Shown here piece by piece: positions 24,572 through 32,481 of a stretch of DNA of 37,255 nucleotides (its first letter is position 1; the number at the start of each line of letters is the position of its first letter). Both the position numbers and the translations under genes were made by a program. Origin of the DNA: Candidatus Dadabacteria bacterium (GTDB lineage Bacteria > Desulfobacterota_D > UBA1144 > Nemesobacterales > JADFKM01); assembly GCA_022564935.1 (NCBI GenBank), contig JADFKM010000003.1, positions 26,694-63,948 on the forward strand, given 5' to 3'. The notes below the pieces were generated by a model. It ran no database searches. It worked only from the letters and a program-made list of their open reading frames with translations, and was not told the origin of the DNA.

Positions 24572-24778
24572 GCTTTTATGAAGTAGTGTACAACACGGAA
24601 TATTTGACTTCAAAGTGCAGGTAAGTTAATAGATTAGGGGCATTGTAAGGGGCACCGTTTTTAATGTGAGTGTGTGAGCGCGTGTGTGCGTTGAGTTATA
24701 CTTTGTGGGAAATTAATCAGCCGGGGACTATAGACCATCCACAAACTGAGAACCGACCTCCTCAAAAGGCTTAAGCAC

Positions 24779-25231
24779 GTGAAGCTCTTTCTTATCAACG
24801 GCGATGGGCTGCTCAAAGGGTGCGCGCCGCCGGTGAGCCGGAAATTACCCCCGAGCGCAGTAAACGGGGATTTGGAAGAGCTGAAGAGCAAGGGCGTGAG
24901 GATAGTGGCCTTAACGTCGGGTAACTCGAAGGGGTTGAAAAAATATATGGAGCATTTGGGTATTGATTCTCTCTATCAGGGGATACCCGATATTTCGGAG
25001 TTCTATACGAAATTGAAACAGGAGCACCATGTCAATGACTCGGAGGTGGCCTTTTTAGGAGGCGAGAGGGGCGACGTGCTCATAATGGACAGCGTGATCT
25101 TTTCCTCCGTTCCCCATGATACGGAGCTTGACGTCAAAGCGAAAACCTACTATGTGGCTTGCGGCAAGGGGGAGGATTCGTTGAGTGAGGTGGCCCGTGT
25201 GCTTCTCGCGGCAAAAACTCAAGGCGAATAA
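24779..25231 (+). CDS. KdsC-like HAD-superfamily protein lacking catalytic residues
   Basis: The 150-residue protein resembles 3-deoxy-manno-octulosonate-8-phosphate phosphatase in order and spacing: MKLFLINGDG at the N-terminus, LKSKGVRIVALTSGN, LGIDSLYQG, then VAFLGGERGDVLIM. Key HAD residues are changed. The nucleophile Asp of DxDG is Asn7 (NGDG), the motif III Lys of GVKDK is gone (GIPDIS), and the GDD of motif IV reads GGE. It is therefore a pseudo-phosphatase, or a gene in decay. The apparent start is GTG 24779 with no ribosome-binding site. Similarity seems to extend upstream (KLRTDLLKRLKH) to a TAG at 24731 without a usable start codon, which adds to the suspicion of damage. No other LPS gene is nearby. 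Confidence 0.65.
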   Translation: MKLFLINGDGLLKGCAPPVSRKLPPSAVNGDLEELKSKGVRIVALTSGNSKGLKKYMEHLGIDSLYQGIPDISEFYTKLKQEHHVNDSEVAFLGGERGDVLIMDSVIFSSVPHDTELDVKAKTYYVACGKGEDSLSEVARVLLAAKTQGE

Positions 25232-25364
25232 TTCCTTAACGTTGCAACACACGCATATTTTATCCCTCTTCTCTAAAAGTTGGCGTGGTTGCCCGGTTGT
25301 TTTACAACCTCTTAAACAAGCCCCGTTTAAGGAAAGTCGGTGATTACCGGGGTAAGATTATGCT

Positions 25365-26516
25365 ATGGAGGGTTCCGGGCTTAGCGCTTCGATAAAGGAA
25401 AAGGCCATTGCGGTAGGGTTCGACCTCGTGGGAATATCGCCAGCCCGCTCGTTCCCCGAGAACCAGTTCTTCAAGGTTTGGCTAGAGAGGGGCTATGCGG
25501 CCGAGATGGGCTATATGGAACGCAACCCCGCCCGCAGGCACAGCGTATCCAACCTCGAGCCCGAGGCGAGATCGGTTATCTCCTGCGCCCTCAACTACAA
25601 TACGGCACACCCGCACTCCATTGAGAGAACCGACGGGAGGAAGGGCCGGATATCTAGGTATGCATGGGGCGAGGATTACCATAGTGTTATGGAAGGTAAG
25701 CTCACGGAGCTGCTCGAGTTCATAAAAACAGTAGTCAACGATAAACAGTTAAATTCAAGGCTGTATGTCGACACGGGCCCGGTGCTCGACAGGGTGTACG
25801 CCAAGTACGCAGGTATCGGGTGGTTCGGTAAGAACACCTGCGTTATCAACCAGCAAATCGGATCCTGGATTTTTTTAGGCGAGATTATTACAAGCCTTGA
25901 GCTCCAGTGCGACGTCCCGCCGCCTGATAGATGCGGCACTTGCACGAGGTGCATCGATGCGTGTCCCACAGGCGCGATCGTCGAGCCGTATGTCCTGGAC
26001 TCAAGGCTCTGCATCTCCTACCTCACCATCGAGCTTCGGGGAAGGATCCCGCTTGAGTTAAGGGAGGGTATGGGGAACCACATCTTCGGCTGCGACATCT
26101 GTCAAGACGTCTGCCCGTGGAACGGGAAGGCGAAGCTGACCCGTGAGGGTTCCTTTGAGCCGGGGGAGGCGGGAGATAATCCTGAGCTGTCGGCTCTTGC
26201 CCGTATGAGCCGGGACGAGTTCGACGACGTTTTCATGAACAGTCCTATAAAGAGGGCCAAGAGGGGAGGGCTGCTGAGGAACATTATGGTGGCGATGGGG
26301 AACTCCGGCGACAAAGAGTTCGTTCCCGTGATTAGGGAGGCCCTCTATGACGGCGACCCGCTGGTGAGGGCGCACGCAGCCTGGGCGCTGTGGAAGCTTG
26401 AGGGCGAGGGAGCGCTGGAGGAGCTTTCCACGGTACTGGGTCATGACGGCGACCCGCTGGTCAGGGAGGAAATCGAGGATATTTTGAGGGTGCATAGGAG
26501 CGCGCAGCGGTCTTAG
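25365..26516 (+). CDS. queG: Epoxyqueuosine reductase
   Basis: QueG catalyses the last step of queuosine synthesis, reducing epoxyqueuosine in tRNA with cobalamin and two 4Fe-4S clusters. The 383-residue protein carries the proton-donor Asp136 in YVDTGPVLDR, GWFGKNTCVI (152-161), and the first cluster ligands Cys190, 193, 196 and 200 (CGTCTRCIDACPTGAI). Further ligands are Cys216, 243, 246 and 250 (CDICQDVCPWN). A C-terminal HEAT-like repeat region (about 310-380) completes the normal architecture. Start ATG 25365. The cobalamin need fits the presence of a B12-dependent mutase in the same genome. Confidence 0.96.
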   Translation: MEGSGLSASIKEKAIAVGFDLVGISPARSFPENQFFKVWLERGYAAEMGYMERNPARRHSVSNLEPEARSVISCALNYNTAHPHSIERTDGRKGRISRYAWGEDYHSVMEGKLTELLEFIKTVVNDKQLNSRLYVDTGPVLDRVYAKYAGIGWFGKNTCVINQQIGSWIFLGEIITSLELQCDVPPPDRCGTCTRCIDACPTGAIVEPYVLDSRLCISYLTIELRGRIPLELREGMGNHIFGCDICQDVCPWNGKAKLTREGSFEPGEAGDNPELSALARMSRDEFDDVFMNSPIKRAKRGGLLRNIMVAMGNSGDKEFVPVIREALYDGDPLVRAHAAWALWKLEGEGALEELSTVLGHDGDPLVREEIEDILRVHRSAQRS

Positions 26517-26562
26517 CTTTGACATAAAGAGCCGGTTAAAGGAGAGGGCTTGTGCCCTACTC

Positions 26563-26790
26563 TTATTCTCCGGCCTCCCTGAGCAGTTTCACTATATCGT
26601 CCGCGGCGGCCGGAGTGGTTTTGTACACGGCCATGTTCTCTGCGACGTGCGCAAGTAGTTCATCCCCACGGGGGCTGTGCGTGCTCCTGGAGTGGAGCGC
26701 ACGAACTGAAGGGCGCGCTGTGCGTCGGTGCCGAGATCCGTGATGTGCTCTACCTTTTGTTGCGAAGCTTCTTCTGGGGATCGTCTTCAG
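26563..26790 (-). pseudogene. C-terminal remnant of an aldo/keto reductase
   Basis: On the minus strand, from about 26790 down, one frame reads EHITDLGTDAQRALQFVR then STPGARTAPVGM, the typical C-terminal segment of aldo/keto reductases that binds the NADP 2'-phosphate region. A frameshift follows, and the next frame reads LLAHVAENMAVYKTTPAAA then DDIVKLLREAGE to a TAA at 26563-26565. Upstream the frame hits a TGA and no N-terminal two-thirds of the gene is found. It is thus a truncated, frameshifted relic. It occupies most of the 465-bp gap between queG and tpx, which otherwise holds only the tpx promoter. Confidence 0.7.
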
Positions 26791-26893
26791 TGAAAATAAC
26801 CGATATATTCCCGGAGTTGATTTTTCGTATAAAATAGTGTTTGGTGTGTGTCGTGAGAGGGTAGGAAGAGAGCGGCGGAGCCGGGGTCGTCTA

Positions 26894-26923
26894 TTGACAG
26901 TGTCGGAAATATCATTACATATT
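26894..26923 (+). promoter_or_regulatory. Candidate tpx promoter
   Basis: A consensus TTGACA (26894-26899), 18-bp spacer and CATATT (26918-26923, 4/6) lie about 60 bp before tpx. No OxyR-like site is evident. Confidence 0.45.
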
Positions 26924-26981
26924 TAGGGATACTAAAGATATTTTCAAAAACAATAACACGGTTTGAAGGAGGAAAAGACCG

Positions 26982-27500
26982 ATGCCGACAGAAAGAGCCG
27001 GATCAATGACCCTGAAGGGAGACCCCATTACTCTCGTAGGGGATGAAATAAAAGTGGGTGATAAGGCGCCCGAATTCACGACCCTGGAAGGGCTGGGAGC
27101 CCCCGTGACTCTCGCCGACCTTGGGGATAAGATCAAGGTATTCAGCGTTGTGCTTTCCATCGACACCCCGGTGTGTGACGCCCAGACAAAGCGGTTTAAC
27201 GAAGAGGCCGCCGATTTGGGCGACGATGTGGCAATCCTTACGATAAGCGTCGACCTGCCCTTTGCCGCAAAGAGGTACTGCGGGGCCGAGGGCATAGACA
27301 AGATAAAAGTCGTATCGGACTACAGGGACACCTCTTTTGGTGAGGCTTACGGGATATTGATCAAGGAGCACAGGCTCCTGGGGCGGGGGATTTTTGTAGT
27401 GGACAGGGACAACACGGTTAAATATGTGGAATACGTCCATGAGATCACAGAGCATCCGAATTACGATGCCGCTCTTGAAGCGGTTAGGGGCCTTCTGTGA
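26982..27500 (+). CDS. tpx: Thiol peroxidase (atypical 2-Cys peroxiredoxin)
   Basis: Tpx reduces hydrogen peroxide and organic peroxides using thioredoxin. The 172-residue protein has peroxidatic Cys65 in SIDTPVCDAQTKRFN and resolving Cys100 in RYCGAEG, at the same spacing as E. coli Tpx (61/95). The active-site Thr62 and Arg-containing segments are present. Start ATG 26982 has an excellent ribosome-binding site (GGAGGA). It appears monocistronic with its own promoter; a SufT-like gene and a second peroxiredoxin (Bcp) follow in the same direction after a 173-bp gap. Confidence 0.96.
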   Translation: MPTERAGSMTLKGDPITLVGDEIKVGDKAPEFTTLEGLGAPVTLADLGDKIKVFSVVLSIDTPVCDAQTKRFNEEAADLGDDVAILTISVDLPFAAKRYCGAEGIDKIKVVSDYRDTSFGEAYGILIKEHRLLGRGIFVVDRDNTVKYVEYVHEITEHPNYDAALEAVRGLL

Positions 27501-27673
27501 ATGGAATTCGAGACAAAGCCGAGGGGAGAAATGCCGCCGCATTTTTAACTCGGGGGTTTGTGCTCGGAGCTGAGCTTCCCGTAAAAAATCGGTTTTGATA
27601 CGCTGCCCCAGCCGGGTATCATTAAATAGAGCGGATATCTCAAGGTTCGTAAGTAATTTTTTGTGAGGCATGC

Positions 27674-28225
27674 ATGGGAATAGCCAATTTTTTTTCAAAT
27701 ATGTTCAAAAACGGTGAGGAAGGCAAAACGGATGATATTGTAACGCCCGGAGACGCTGAAAAATCCGCCGAGCAATCCGGTGAGGGTTCGGTACAATTAC
27801 CTGCGCACATAGCGGAAGCCGTTGGAAAAGCATCGATTGAAGAGATAAACCTCGTTGAAGAAGCTCCAAAGGACAACGAAGAGACTGAAGAAGAGGCGAC
27901 TGTGGAGTCGGACGAGCCCTCTCCGCCGCTCACTGAAGAGCTCGTAATGAAGCAGCTGAGCGGCATATACGACCCTGAGATCCCGATTGACATTGTGAAC
28001 CTCGGTCTTATCTACACCGTGGAGATAGAGGATGGCAGCGTCCATGTCCGGATGACCATGACGGCTCCGGGATGTCCGGCTTCCACTCAGATATCTCAGG
28101 AGTCCCAGTACGTGATCGAGGAGATCCAGGGCGTTAAGGACGTGTGGATCGAGATAGTGTGGGACCCGCCCTGGGACCCCAGCAAGATGAGCGAGGACGC
28201 CAGGCTCAGTCTCGGATTTGGATAA
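27674..28225 (+). CDS. MIP18/SufT-family Fe-S assembly protein with acidic N-terminal extension
   Basis: The 183-residue protein has a C-terminal MIP18 (DUF59) domain, about residues 88-183: YDPEIPIDIVNLGLIYTVEI, the reactive-cysteine motif TAPGCPAS (Cys134) and WDPPWDPSKMSEDARLSLGF. This is the SufT/PaaD-like type implicated in Fe-S cluster maturation. Residues 1-87 are a low-complexity acidic extension (EETEEEATVESDEPS...), beginning with a short amphipathic MGIANFFSNMFKN. Canonical SufT proteins are about 100-180 residues, and the extension here resembles none I can name. Start ATG 27674 has GTGAGG upstream. It sits between two peroxiredoxin genes, which fits Fe-S protection under oxidative stress; no sufBCD genes are present. 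Confidence 0.88.
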   Translation: MGIANFFSNMFKNGEEGKTDDIVTPGDAEKSAEQSGEGSVQLPAHIAEAVGKASIEEINLVEEAPKDNEETEEEATVESDEPSPPLTEELVMKQLSGIYDPEIPIDIVNLGLIYTVEIEDGSVHVRMTMTAPGCPASTQISQESQYVIEEIQGVKDVWIEIVWDPPWDPSKMSEDARLSLGFG

Positions 28226-28353
28226 GCGGACTTCTTTACATGCAGCTTCTACAATAGTTCCCATTTATGATTGAATGCGGTTGCGCGAAGCCCGGATGGG
28301 TGATAGCTTTATTACCCACAACGGTTTATTGCGTATTTTTGGAGGAGCAGGAA

Positions 28354-28815
28354 ATGTCGGATGTGTTGAATGTAGGGGATAAAGCCCCGGCCATTAAGGC
28401 CGAGACGTACGGTGGAGATACCGTATCTCTCGGCGATTTTACTGGCAACAATGTTGTTGTCCTTTACTTTTACCCCCGTGACAACACCCCCGGGTGCACC
28501 AAGGAGGCATGCTCTCTGAGGGACGGAATGGGCGAGCTGCACGACATGGGCGTGCAGGTGCTGGGAGTGAGCACCGACAGCGTTAAGTCGCACGAGAAAT
28601 TCAGGGACAAGTACGCTCTTAACTTCCCCCTGCTGAGCGACGGGGAGAGGAAGATCGTAAAGGACTACGGAGTGGAGAGCGAGAGGGGCAGCGCCAGGAG
28701 AATGACGTTCCTTATCGATAAGGGAGGGGTCATCAGGCACATATGGACGAAGGTCAACACTGCCGCTCATGCCGATGAGGTGATAGCGAAGATCAAGGAG
28801 CTCGGGCTTTCCTGA
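28354..28815 (+). CDS. bcp: Peroxiredoxin Bcp/PrxQ
   Basis: This thioredoxin-dependent peroxidase has 153 residues from ATG 28354. That start is chosen because GGAGG is 8 bp upstream; the in-frame ATG at 28267 would add a non-homologous 29 residues. Peroxidatic Cys48 and resolving Cys53 form the PrxQ C-x4-C motif (PRDNTPGCTKEACSLRD). GVSTDSVKSHEKF and the RMTFLIDKGG segments are normal. It is probably co-transcribed with bioD, which begins 25 bp later. Confidence 0.96.
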   Translation: MSDVLNVGDKAPAIKAETYGGDTVSLGDFTGNNVVVLYFYPRDNTPGCTKEACSLRDGMGELHDMGVQVLGVSTDSVKSHEKFRDKYALNFPLLSDGERKIVKDYGVESERGSARRMTFLIDKGGVIRHIWTKVNTAAHADEVIAKIKELGLS

Positions 28816-28840
28816 GCCTGATTTGTTGCTTTACGGCAAT

Positions 28841-29587
28841 ATGTCTCTACTCCCGAAAGGCATTTTCATTACAGGTACTGACACCGGGGTCGGCAAAACG
28901 GTCGTAACGGCCGCGCTTGCCCTCTGCCTGGAGCGCTCGGGCGCTGACGTAGCGGTCATGAAGCCCGTTCAGACGGGCACGGACAACCAGCGCTGCATCG
29001 ACATCGAGTTTGTGGGGAAGGTGCTTGGCAGGGGTTTTGACATTGACCTCGTGTGCCCGTACAGGCTCGGCCCCCCTCTGGCGCCCTCCCTGGCTGCCGA
29101 GATGGAAGGGGTGGAGATAGAGCCTCGAAAGATAATCGATGCGTTCAAGAAATCATCGGCAGAGCACGAAGTTGTTCTGGTGGAGGGAGCCGGCGGTCTC
29201 ATGGCGCCGGTCAAGGGGACGTATCTGATGTGTGACTTGGCCGGGGATATGGGTCTCGGCGTCATTGTGGTCTGCAGGCCGGGGCTTGGAACTATTAACC
29301 ATACGCTTCTGAGTATTGAGGCGGCCGAGAGCAGGGGTCTTGACGTCCTAGGAGTCGTGATTAGCAATTTTCCCATGGAGATGCCGGGCATGGCCGAGCG
29401 CACCAATCCGAGGCTGCTCGTTTCCCAGACCGATGTTCCGATAATAGGGGTTGTAGCTCACGACGCCGGGGTGTGTGTCGAGGAGGGCAGGATAGGGTCG
29501 CTTGGCGATACGGCGGCGCGGTGTTTTACGCCCGCTTACGGCGGGGAGTTCTCTCTCGACAATTTCCTAAAGCGGCTTGAGGGGTAG
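28841..29587 (+). CDS. bioD: ATP-dependent dethiobiotin synthetase
   Basis: BioD closes the ureido ring of dethiobiotin from diaminopelargonate, CO2 and ATP. The protein has 248 residues from ATG 28841; a TTG at 28823 would add six. P-loop FITGTDTGVGKT (9-20), MKPVQTGT, the VLVEGAGGLMAPV switch and the GVVISNFP segment are all present. Other biotin genes are absent from the window. It is the last gene before the AT-rich region. Confidence 0.95.
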   Translation: MSLLPKGIFITGTDTGVGKTVVTAALALCLERSGADVAVMKPVQTGTDNQRCIDIEFVGKVLGRGFDIDLVCPYRLGPPLAPSLAAEMEGVEIEPRKIIDAFKKSSAEHEVVLVEGAGGLMAPVKGTYLMCDLAGDMGLGVIVVCRPGLGTINHTLLSIEAAESRGLDVLGVVISNFPMEMPGMAERTNPRLLVSQTDVPIIGVVAHDAGVCVEEGRIGSLGDTAARCFTPAYGGEFSLDNFLKRLEG

Positions 29588-29785
29588 TACTGAGTTCGTT
29601 TTGAAGAGATACCTAATTCTTGTGCCTGGAATTCGGAAAGGGAACCATAACGGTTTTCTTTCTCCAACTACATTTCTCCGGTCTGTTAATAAAAGATATT
29701 TTATTTCGCAACAGTACTACAGATCGGGTTAAATTGTCGAGACTAGTCGAAAAGCGTCGTAGGTGTTTGACTTGTAAAAAAGTGC

Positions 29786-29814
29786 TTGTCAATTTGTTGC
29801 AACACTAGTATCAT
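29786..29814 (+). promoter_or_regulatory. Promoter of the AT-rich three-gene operon
   Basis: TTGTCA (29786-29791), a 17-bp spacer and TATCAT (29809-29814) match consensus at 5/6 each. Transcription would start near 29821, leaving a 15-nt leader to GTG 29836 or 27 nt to ATG 29848. The rest of the 249-bp gap after bioD is AT-rich with no gene I can support. Confidence 0.55.
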
Positions 29815-29835
29815 TACAACCTATATAGGGAGTTT

Positions 29836-30504
29836 GTGACACCGAGGATGGTTAATAACAAGGCTGAAATAGAAGGACATAGCATAGTCTTAGTTGGTGA
29901 TTTTAATACAAAGATATTTCAACCTGCATGGTTTGGTAGGGAAAAACTTATTCAAAAGTCTGAAGAAAATCAAGCGAAGATTGAAATTATTCATCCTGAG
30001 GTTGTTAGTTTTGAGAGTAATTGGTTAAATATTAGAGTGACACGGGAGAGATTTAAAGTTTCTACCACACAAGCATCTTTTTATGAATCTCTTAGAGATT
30101 TAGTATTAGGTACATTTCTACTTCTTAGACATACACCTATTCGAATGATGGGCATTAATTATGATATGCATTTTCGAATGGATTCTGTAGAACAATGGCA
30201 CTCTTTTGGGAATCTATTAACACCAAAAGAACTGTGGGATGGAATTCTTAACAAGCCTGGAATGCGAAGTTTGACTATGGAAAGCGTACGACCTGATGGA
30301 TTCAAGGGATATATTCGTGTTAGTGTTGAGCCGTCTATTAAAGTAGAGCCGGGTGTATACTTTTTTGTGAATGATCATTTTGAAGTTGGCAATTCAGAAA
30401 AATCGATTGGTATAGATGAAATCATTGACATCTTGCAAAATCATTGGGTTACGTCTACTGAAAGATCAAAATCAATTATTGAGTCTTTATTGGAAAAAGC
30501 ATGA
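29836..30504 (+). CDS. Unknown protein, first gene of AT-rich MBL operon
   Basis: This is a 222-residue soluble protein with no signal or membrane segment; I do not recognise a named family. The N-terminal part reads IVLVGDFNTKIFQPAWFGRE, the middle is rich in alternating strands and helices (VVSFESNWLNIRVTRERF), and a basic core follows (TFLLLRHTPIRMMGINYDMHF). Next come SLTMESVRPDG and an acidic PGVYFFVNDHFEVG segment. The start is GTG 29836 or ATG 29848; AGGGAG at 29827-29832 is poorly spaced for both. Codon usage is strongly A/T-ending, unlike bioD upstream. Its stop overlaps the next gene's ATG by 4 bp, indicating translational coupling and a joint function. Confidence 0.8.
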   Translation: MTPRMVNNKAEIEGHSIVLVGDFNTKIFQPAWFGREKLIQKSEENQAKIEIIHPEVVSFESNWLNIRVTRERFKVSTTQASFYESLRDLVLGTFLLLRHTPIRMMGINYDMHFRMDSVEQWHSFGNLLTPKELWDGILNKPGMRSLTMESVRPDGFKGYIRVSVEPSIKVEPGVYFFVNDHFEVGNSEKSIGIDEIIDILQNHWVTSTERSKSIIESLLEKA

Positions 30505-31094
30505 AACTAGAAGCAGTTAATCAAAGCTCTTTTTTTGAAGAAGAAAAACAAAAATTTCCATCAGAAAAACCTTATGAACTTTTTATGGGTTCTGATCCTA
30601 AAGACATGATTTCTGAAGAAAAAATCCGTTCATATTTGGAGGATGCAGAATCAGATTCAGATTATGAGAGCACATCGACAAAACAAGCTATGGGTATTTC
30701 AGGCAACTTTTTAGAGGAAATTAAAGAAAATCCTGTAGCTATAATCACTAAACAACCATCTATACCAGATACATTCATTTCATTGCAAAAATGGGAGGGC
30801 ACTGTACTCAGTGTAAAAAAGGACTACTTTGAGGCAAGGTTAGTTGACTTTACTGGAAATGGCCCTGATGAAATAGCTGAGTTTTCTATAAATGAAGTTT
30901 CTGCTGATGATTTGGAACTTCTCCATTTAGGTGCCGTTTTTTACTGGAACATTGGCTACCACAATATAAAGGGCGGTCAAAGGTTAAGGTCTTCAATAAT
31001 TAGGTTTAGACGTTTGCCGGCTTGGACTCATACAGAAATTCAGAGGTCGGAACAGGAAGCAGAAGAATTAATGAAATCTATCAAGACTGAATAA
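30501..31094 (+). CDS. Unknown protein, second gene of AT-rich MBL operon
   Basis: The 197-residue protein begins in an ATGA overlap with the preceding gene. Residues 1-85 are acidic and probably disordered (EEEKQKF, EDAESDSDYESTS). Residues about 95-170 look like a small beta-barrel: WEGTVLSVKKDYFEARLVDF, a short acidic turn, then LLHLGAVFYWNIGYH and SSIIRFRRLPAW. The C-terminus is a charged helix (QRSEQEAEELMKS). There is no catalytic motif that I can see. The form suggests an adaptor or regulator binding its neighbours, which is an inference. Next to the metallo-beta-lactamase-fold gene it leaves a gap of only 1 nt. Confidence 0.8.
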   Translation: MKLEAVNQSSFFEEEKQKFPSEKPYELFMGSDPKDMISEEKIRSYLEDAESDSDYESTSTKQAMGISGNFLEEIKENPVAIITKQPSIPDTFISLQKWEGTVLSVKKDYFEARLVDFTGNGPDEIAEFSINEVSADDLELLHLGAVFYWNIGYHNIKGGQRLRSSIIRFRRLPAWTHTEIQRSEQEAEELMKSIKTE

Positions 31095-31095
31095 C

Positions 31096-32178
31096 ATGGA
31101 AAGGGCTCCACTCGATTCTGAAGTTGAAGTATCTATTTTTGGCCCAGGTTATGGAGAGAGTTTATTATTACACCTTGGGAATAATGATTGGGTAATAGTT
31201 GATTCATGTATTGATTCCAAAAACAAAGTCCCTGCACCTTTAAATTACTTGCATAGCATTGACATCGATCCTGCCTCAAGTGTGAAACTTATAGTAGCTA
31301 CCCATTGGCATGATGATCACATTAGAGGTTTAAGTTCCATTGTAGAAGAATGTACATCAGCTGATTTTGCATTTTCTTCAGCACTTAGATCAGAAGAATT
31401 TTTTACGTTAATAAGTTTGTATGGACGAGGATCAATGATGAAAAGTTCGGGTGTAGATGAATTTTATAAAATTATTAAATTACTGAATGAGCGAGATAAA
31501 GTTGTAAAACTGGCATCAGAAAATAAGTGTTTAATGAGAGTTGGTTCTCGCGAAATCCACGCATTGTCTCCTTCAGATTATTCTGTTTTATCAGCAACGA
31601 TCCAATTAGCAAACCTGCTCCCAGAAGTCAAAATACCAAAAAGACGAGTGTTATCGCAAAAACCTAATCATGTATCAGTTGTATTGCAAGTGATAATTGA
31701 GAATTTATGTATATTGCTTGGTGCTGACCTTGAGGAGATTGGTGATCGCAGAGCAGGCTGGACTAACATTATTAATTCTCAGACGCGAATACAGAAAAAA
31801 GCATGTGTATTCAAAATTCCTCATCATGGTTCTAAAAGTGCTCATTTAGAATCTATTTGGTCTGAAATGGTTTATCCTAACCCAATCTCACTTCTAACAC
31901 CTTTTACTCTAGGTAAACAACTTCCTACAAGAAAAGACATCAGGAGAATTTGTAGTAAAACAGACCGGGCTTATATTACAGCTAAACCCCAATGGGGTAA
32001 AAGAATCAGAAGATCACATACTGTAGAAAAAACAATTCGTGAGACGGTACGTAATATTAAAGCCGAGAACCAAGAAGTAGGTCAGATAAGAATTAGACTT
32101 GATCATTCTGAAATAGGTGGTGAATGGACTGTCAAAATGACAGACAATGCATTGAATCTTGCCAGTCTAAATAGTTGA
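31096..32178 (+). CDS. ComEC-like metallo-beta-lactamase-fold hydrolase
   Basis: The 360-residue soluble protein has a metallo-beta-lactamase-type nuclease/phosphodiesterase signature: VIVDSC (33-38), ATHWHDDHIRGL with H70-x-H72-x-D74-H75, and NHVSVVL (191-197). LLGADLEE (Asp211) and FKIPHHGSKSAH (His243/244) follow. This pattern matches the C-terminal hydrolase domain of the DNA-uptake protein ComEC/Rec2, but no membrane segments are present. About 110 C-terminal residues beyond the core are basic (KRIRRSH) and may bind nucleic acid. It is the third gene of the AT-rich operon, 1 nt after the second. Such stand-alone enzymes act on nucleic acids or other phosphodiesters; the substrate here is unknown. 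Confidence 0.88.
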   Translation: MERAPLDSEVEVSIFGPGYGESLLLHLGNNDWVIVDSCIDSKNKVPAPLNYLHSIDIDPASSVKLIVATHWHDDHIRGLSSIVEECTSADFAFSSALRSEEFFTLISLYGRGSMMKSSGVDEFYKIIKLLNERDKVVKLASENKCLMRVGSREIHALSPSDYSVLSATIQLANLLPEVKIPKRRVLSQKPNHVSVVLQVIIENLCILLGADLEEIGDRRAGWTNIINSQTRIQKKACVFKIPHHGSKSAHLESIWSEMVYPNPISLLTPFTLGKQLPTRKDIRRICSKTDRAYITAKPQWGKRIRRSHTVEKTIRETVRNIKAENQEVGQIRIRLDHSEIGGEWTVKMTDNALNLASLNS

Positions 32179-32185
32179 TAGAGGA

Positions 32186-32226
32186 AGTATCGGATGGCTA
32201 CTTAAGTAAAGATACTCGTTTTTCGT
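32186..32226 (+). terminator. Possible terminator of the AT-rich operon
   Basis: AGTATC (32186-32191) pairs with GATACT (32211-32216) around a 19-nt loop that itself contains the palindrome ACTTAAGT. A T-rich tail CGTTTTTCGTTTG follows. It starts 8 nt after the last stop codon. The stem is short. Confidence 0.4.
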
Positions 32227-32481
32227 TTGCTTGTTTTTAATTGGGAGCAGTATAAAATTCTGATCATTAATACAATACCACCTTTACGTTGTAATACGAT
32301 TTCATAACCACATATTTTTGTCAACCCTACCTCCCCCAAGAAAAAAACCTCTTGACAAAGCTCTCCATACATAGCTTTTAATTGCTATTAGGTCAAAAAG
32401 CTGTATTTATTCCGGGAGCTAAAAAGTGCCCGATTTGCTCTTACGATTTACCCTAAGCTTCTGCCGCCGCTGCCATGCTCG
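32227..32481. other. AT-rich intergenic DNA, no gene seen
   Basis: This is the tail of the low-GC block between the MBL operon and the convergent cytochrome gene. It has short A and T runs and a TTGACA at 32352 without a matching -10. No ORF or RNA is recognisable. The base composition returns to that of the flanking genome near 32450. Confidence 0.5.

Noticed and set aside
29620-29808. 62-codon plus-strand ORF after bioD
   Set aside because: It has no ribosome-binding site, an irregular composition, and overlaps the promoter of the AT-rich operon.
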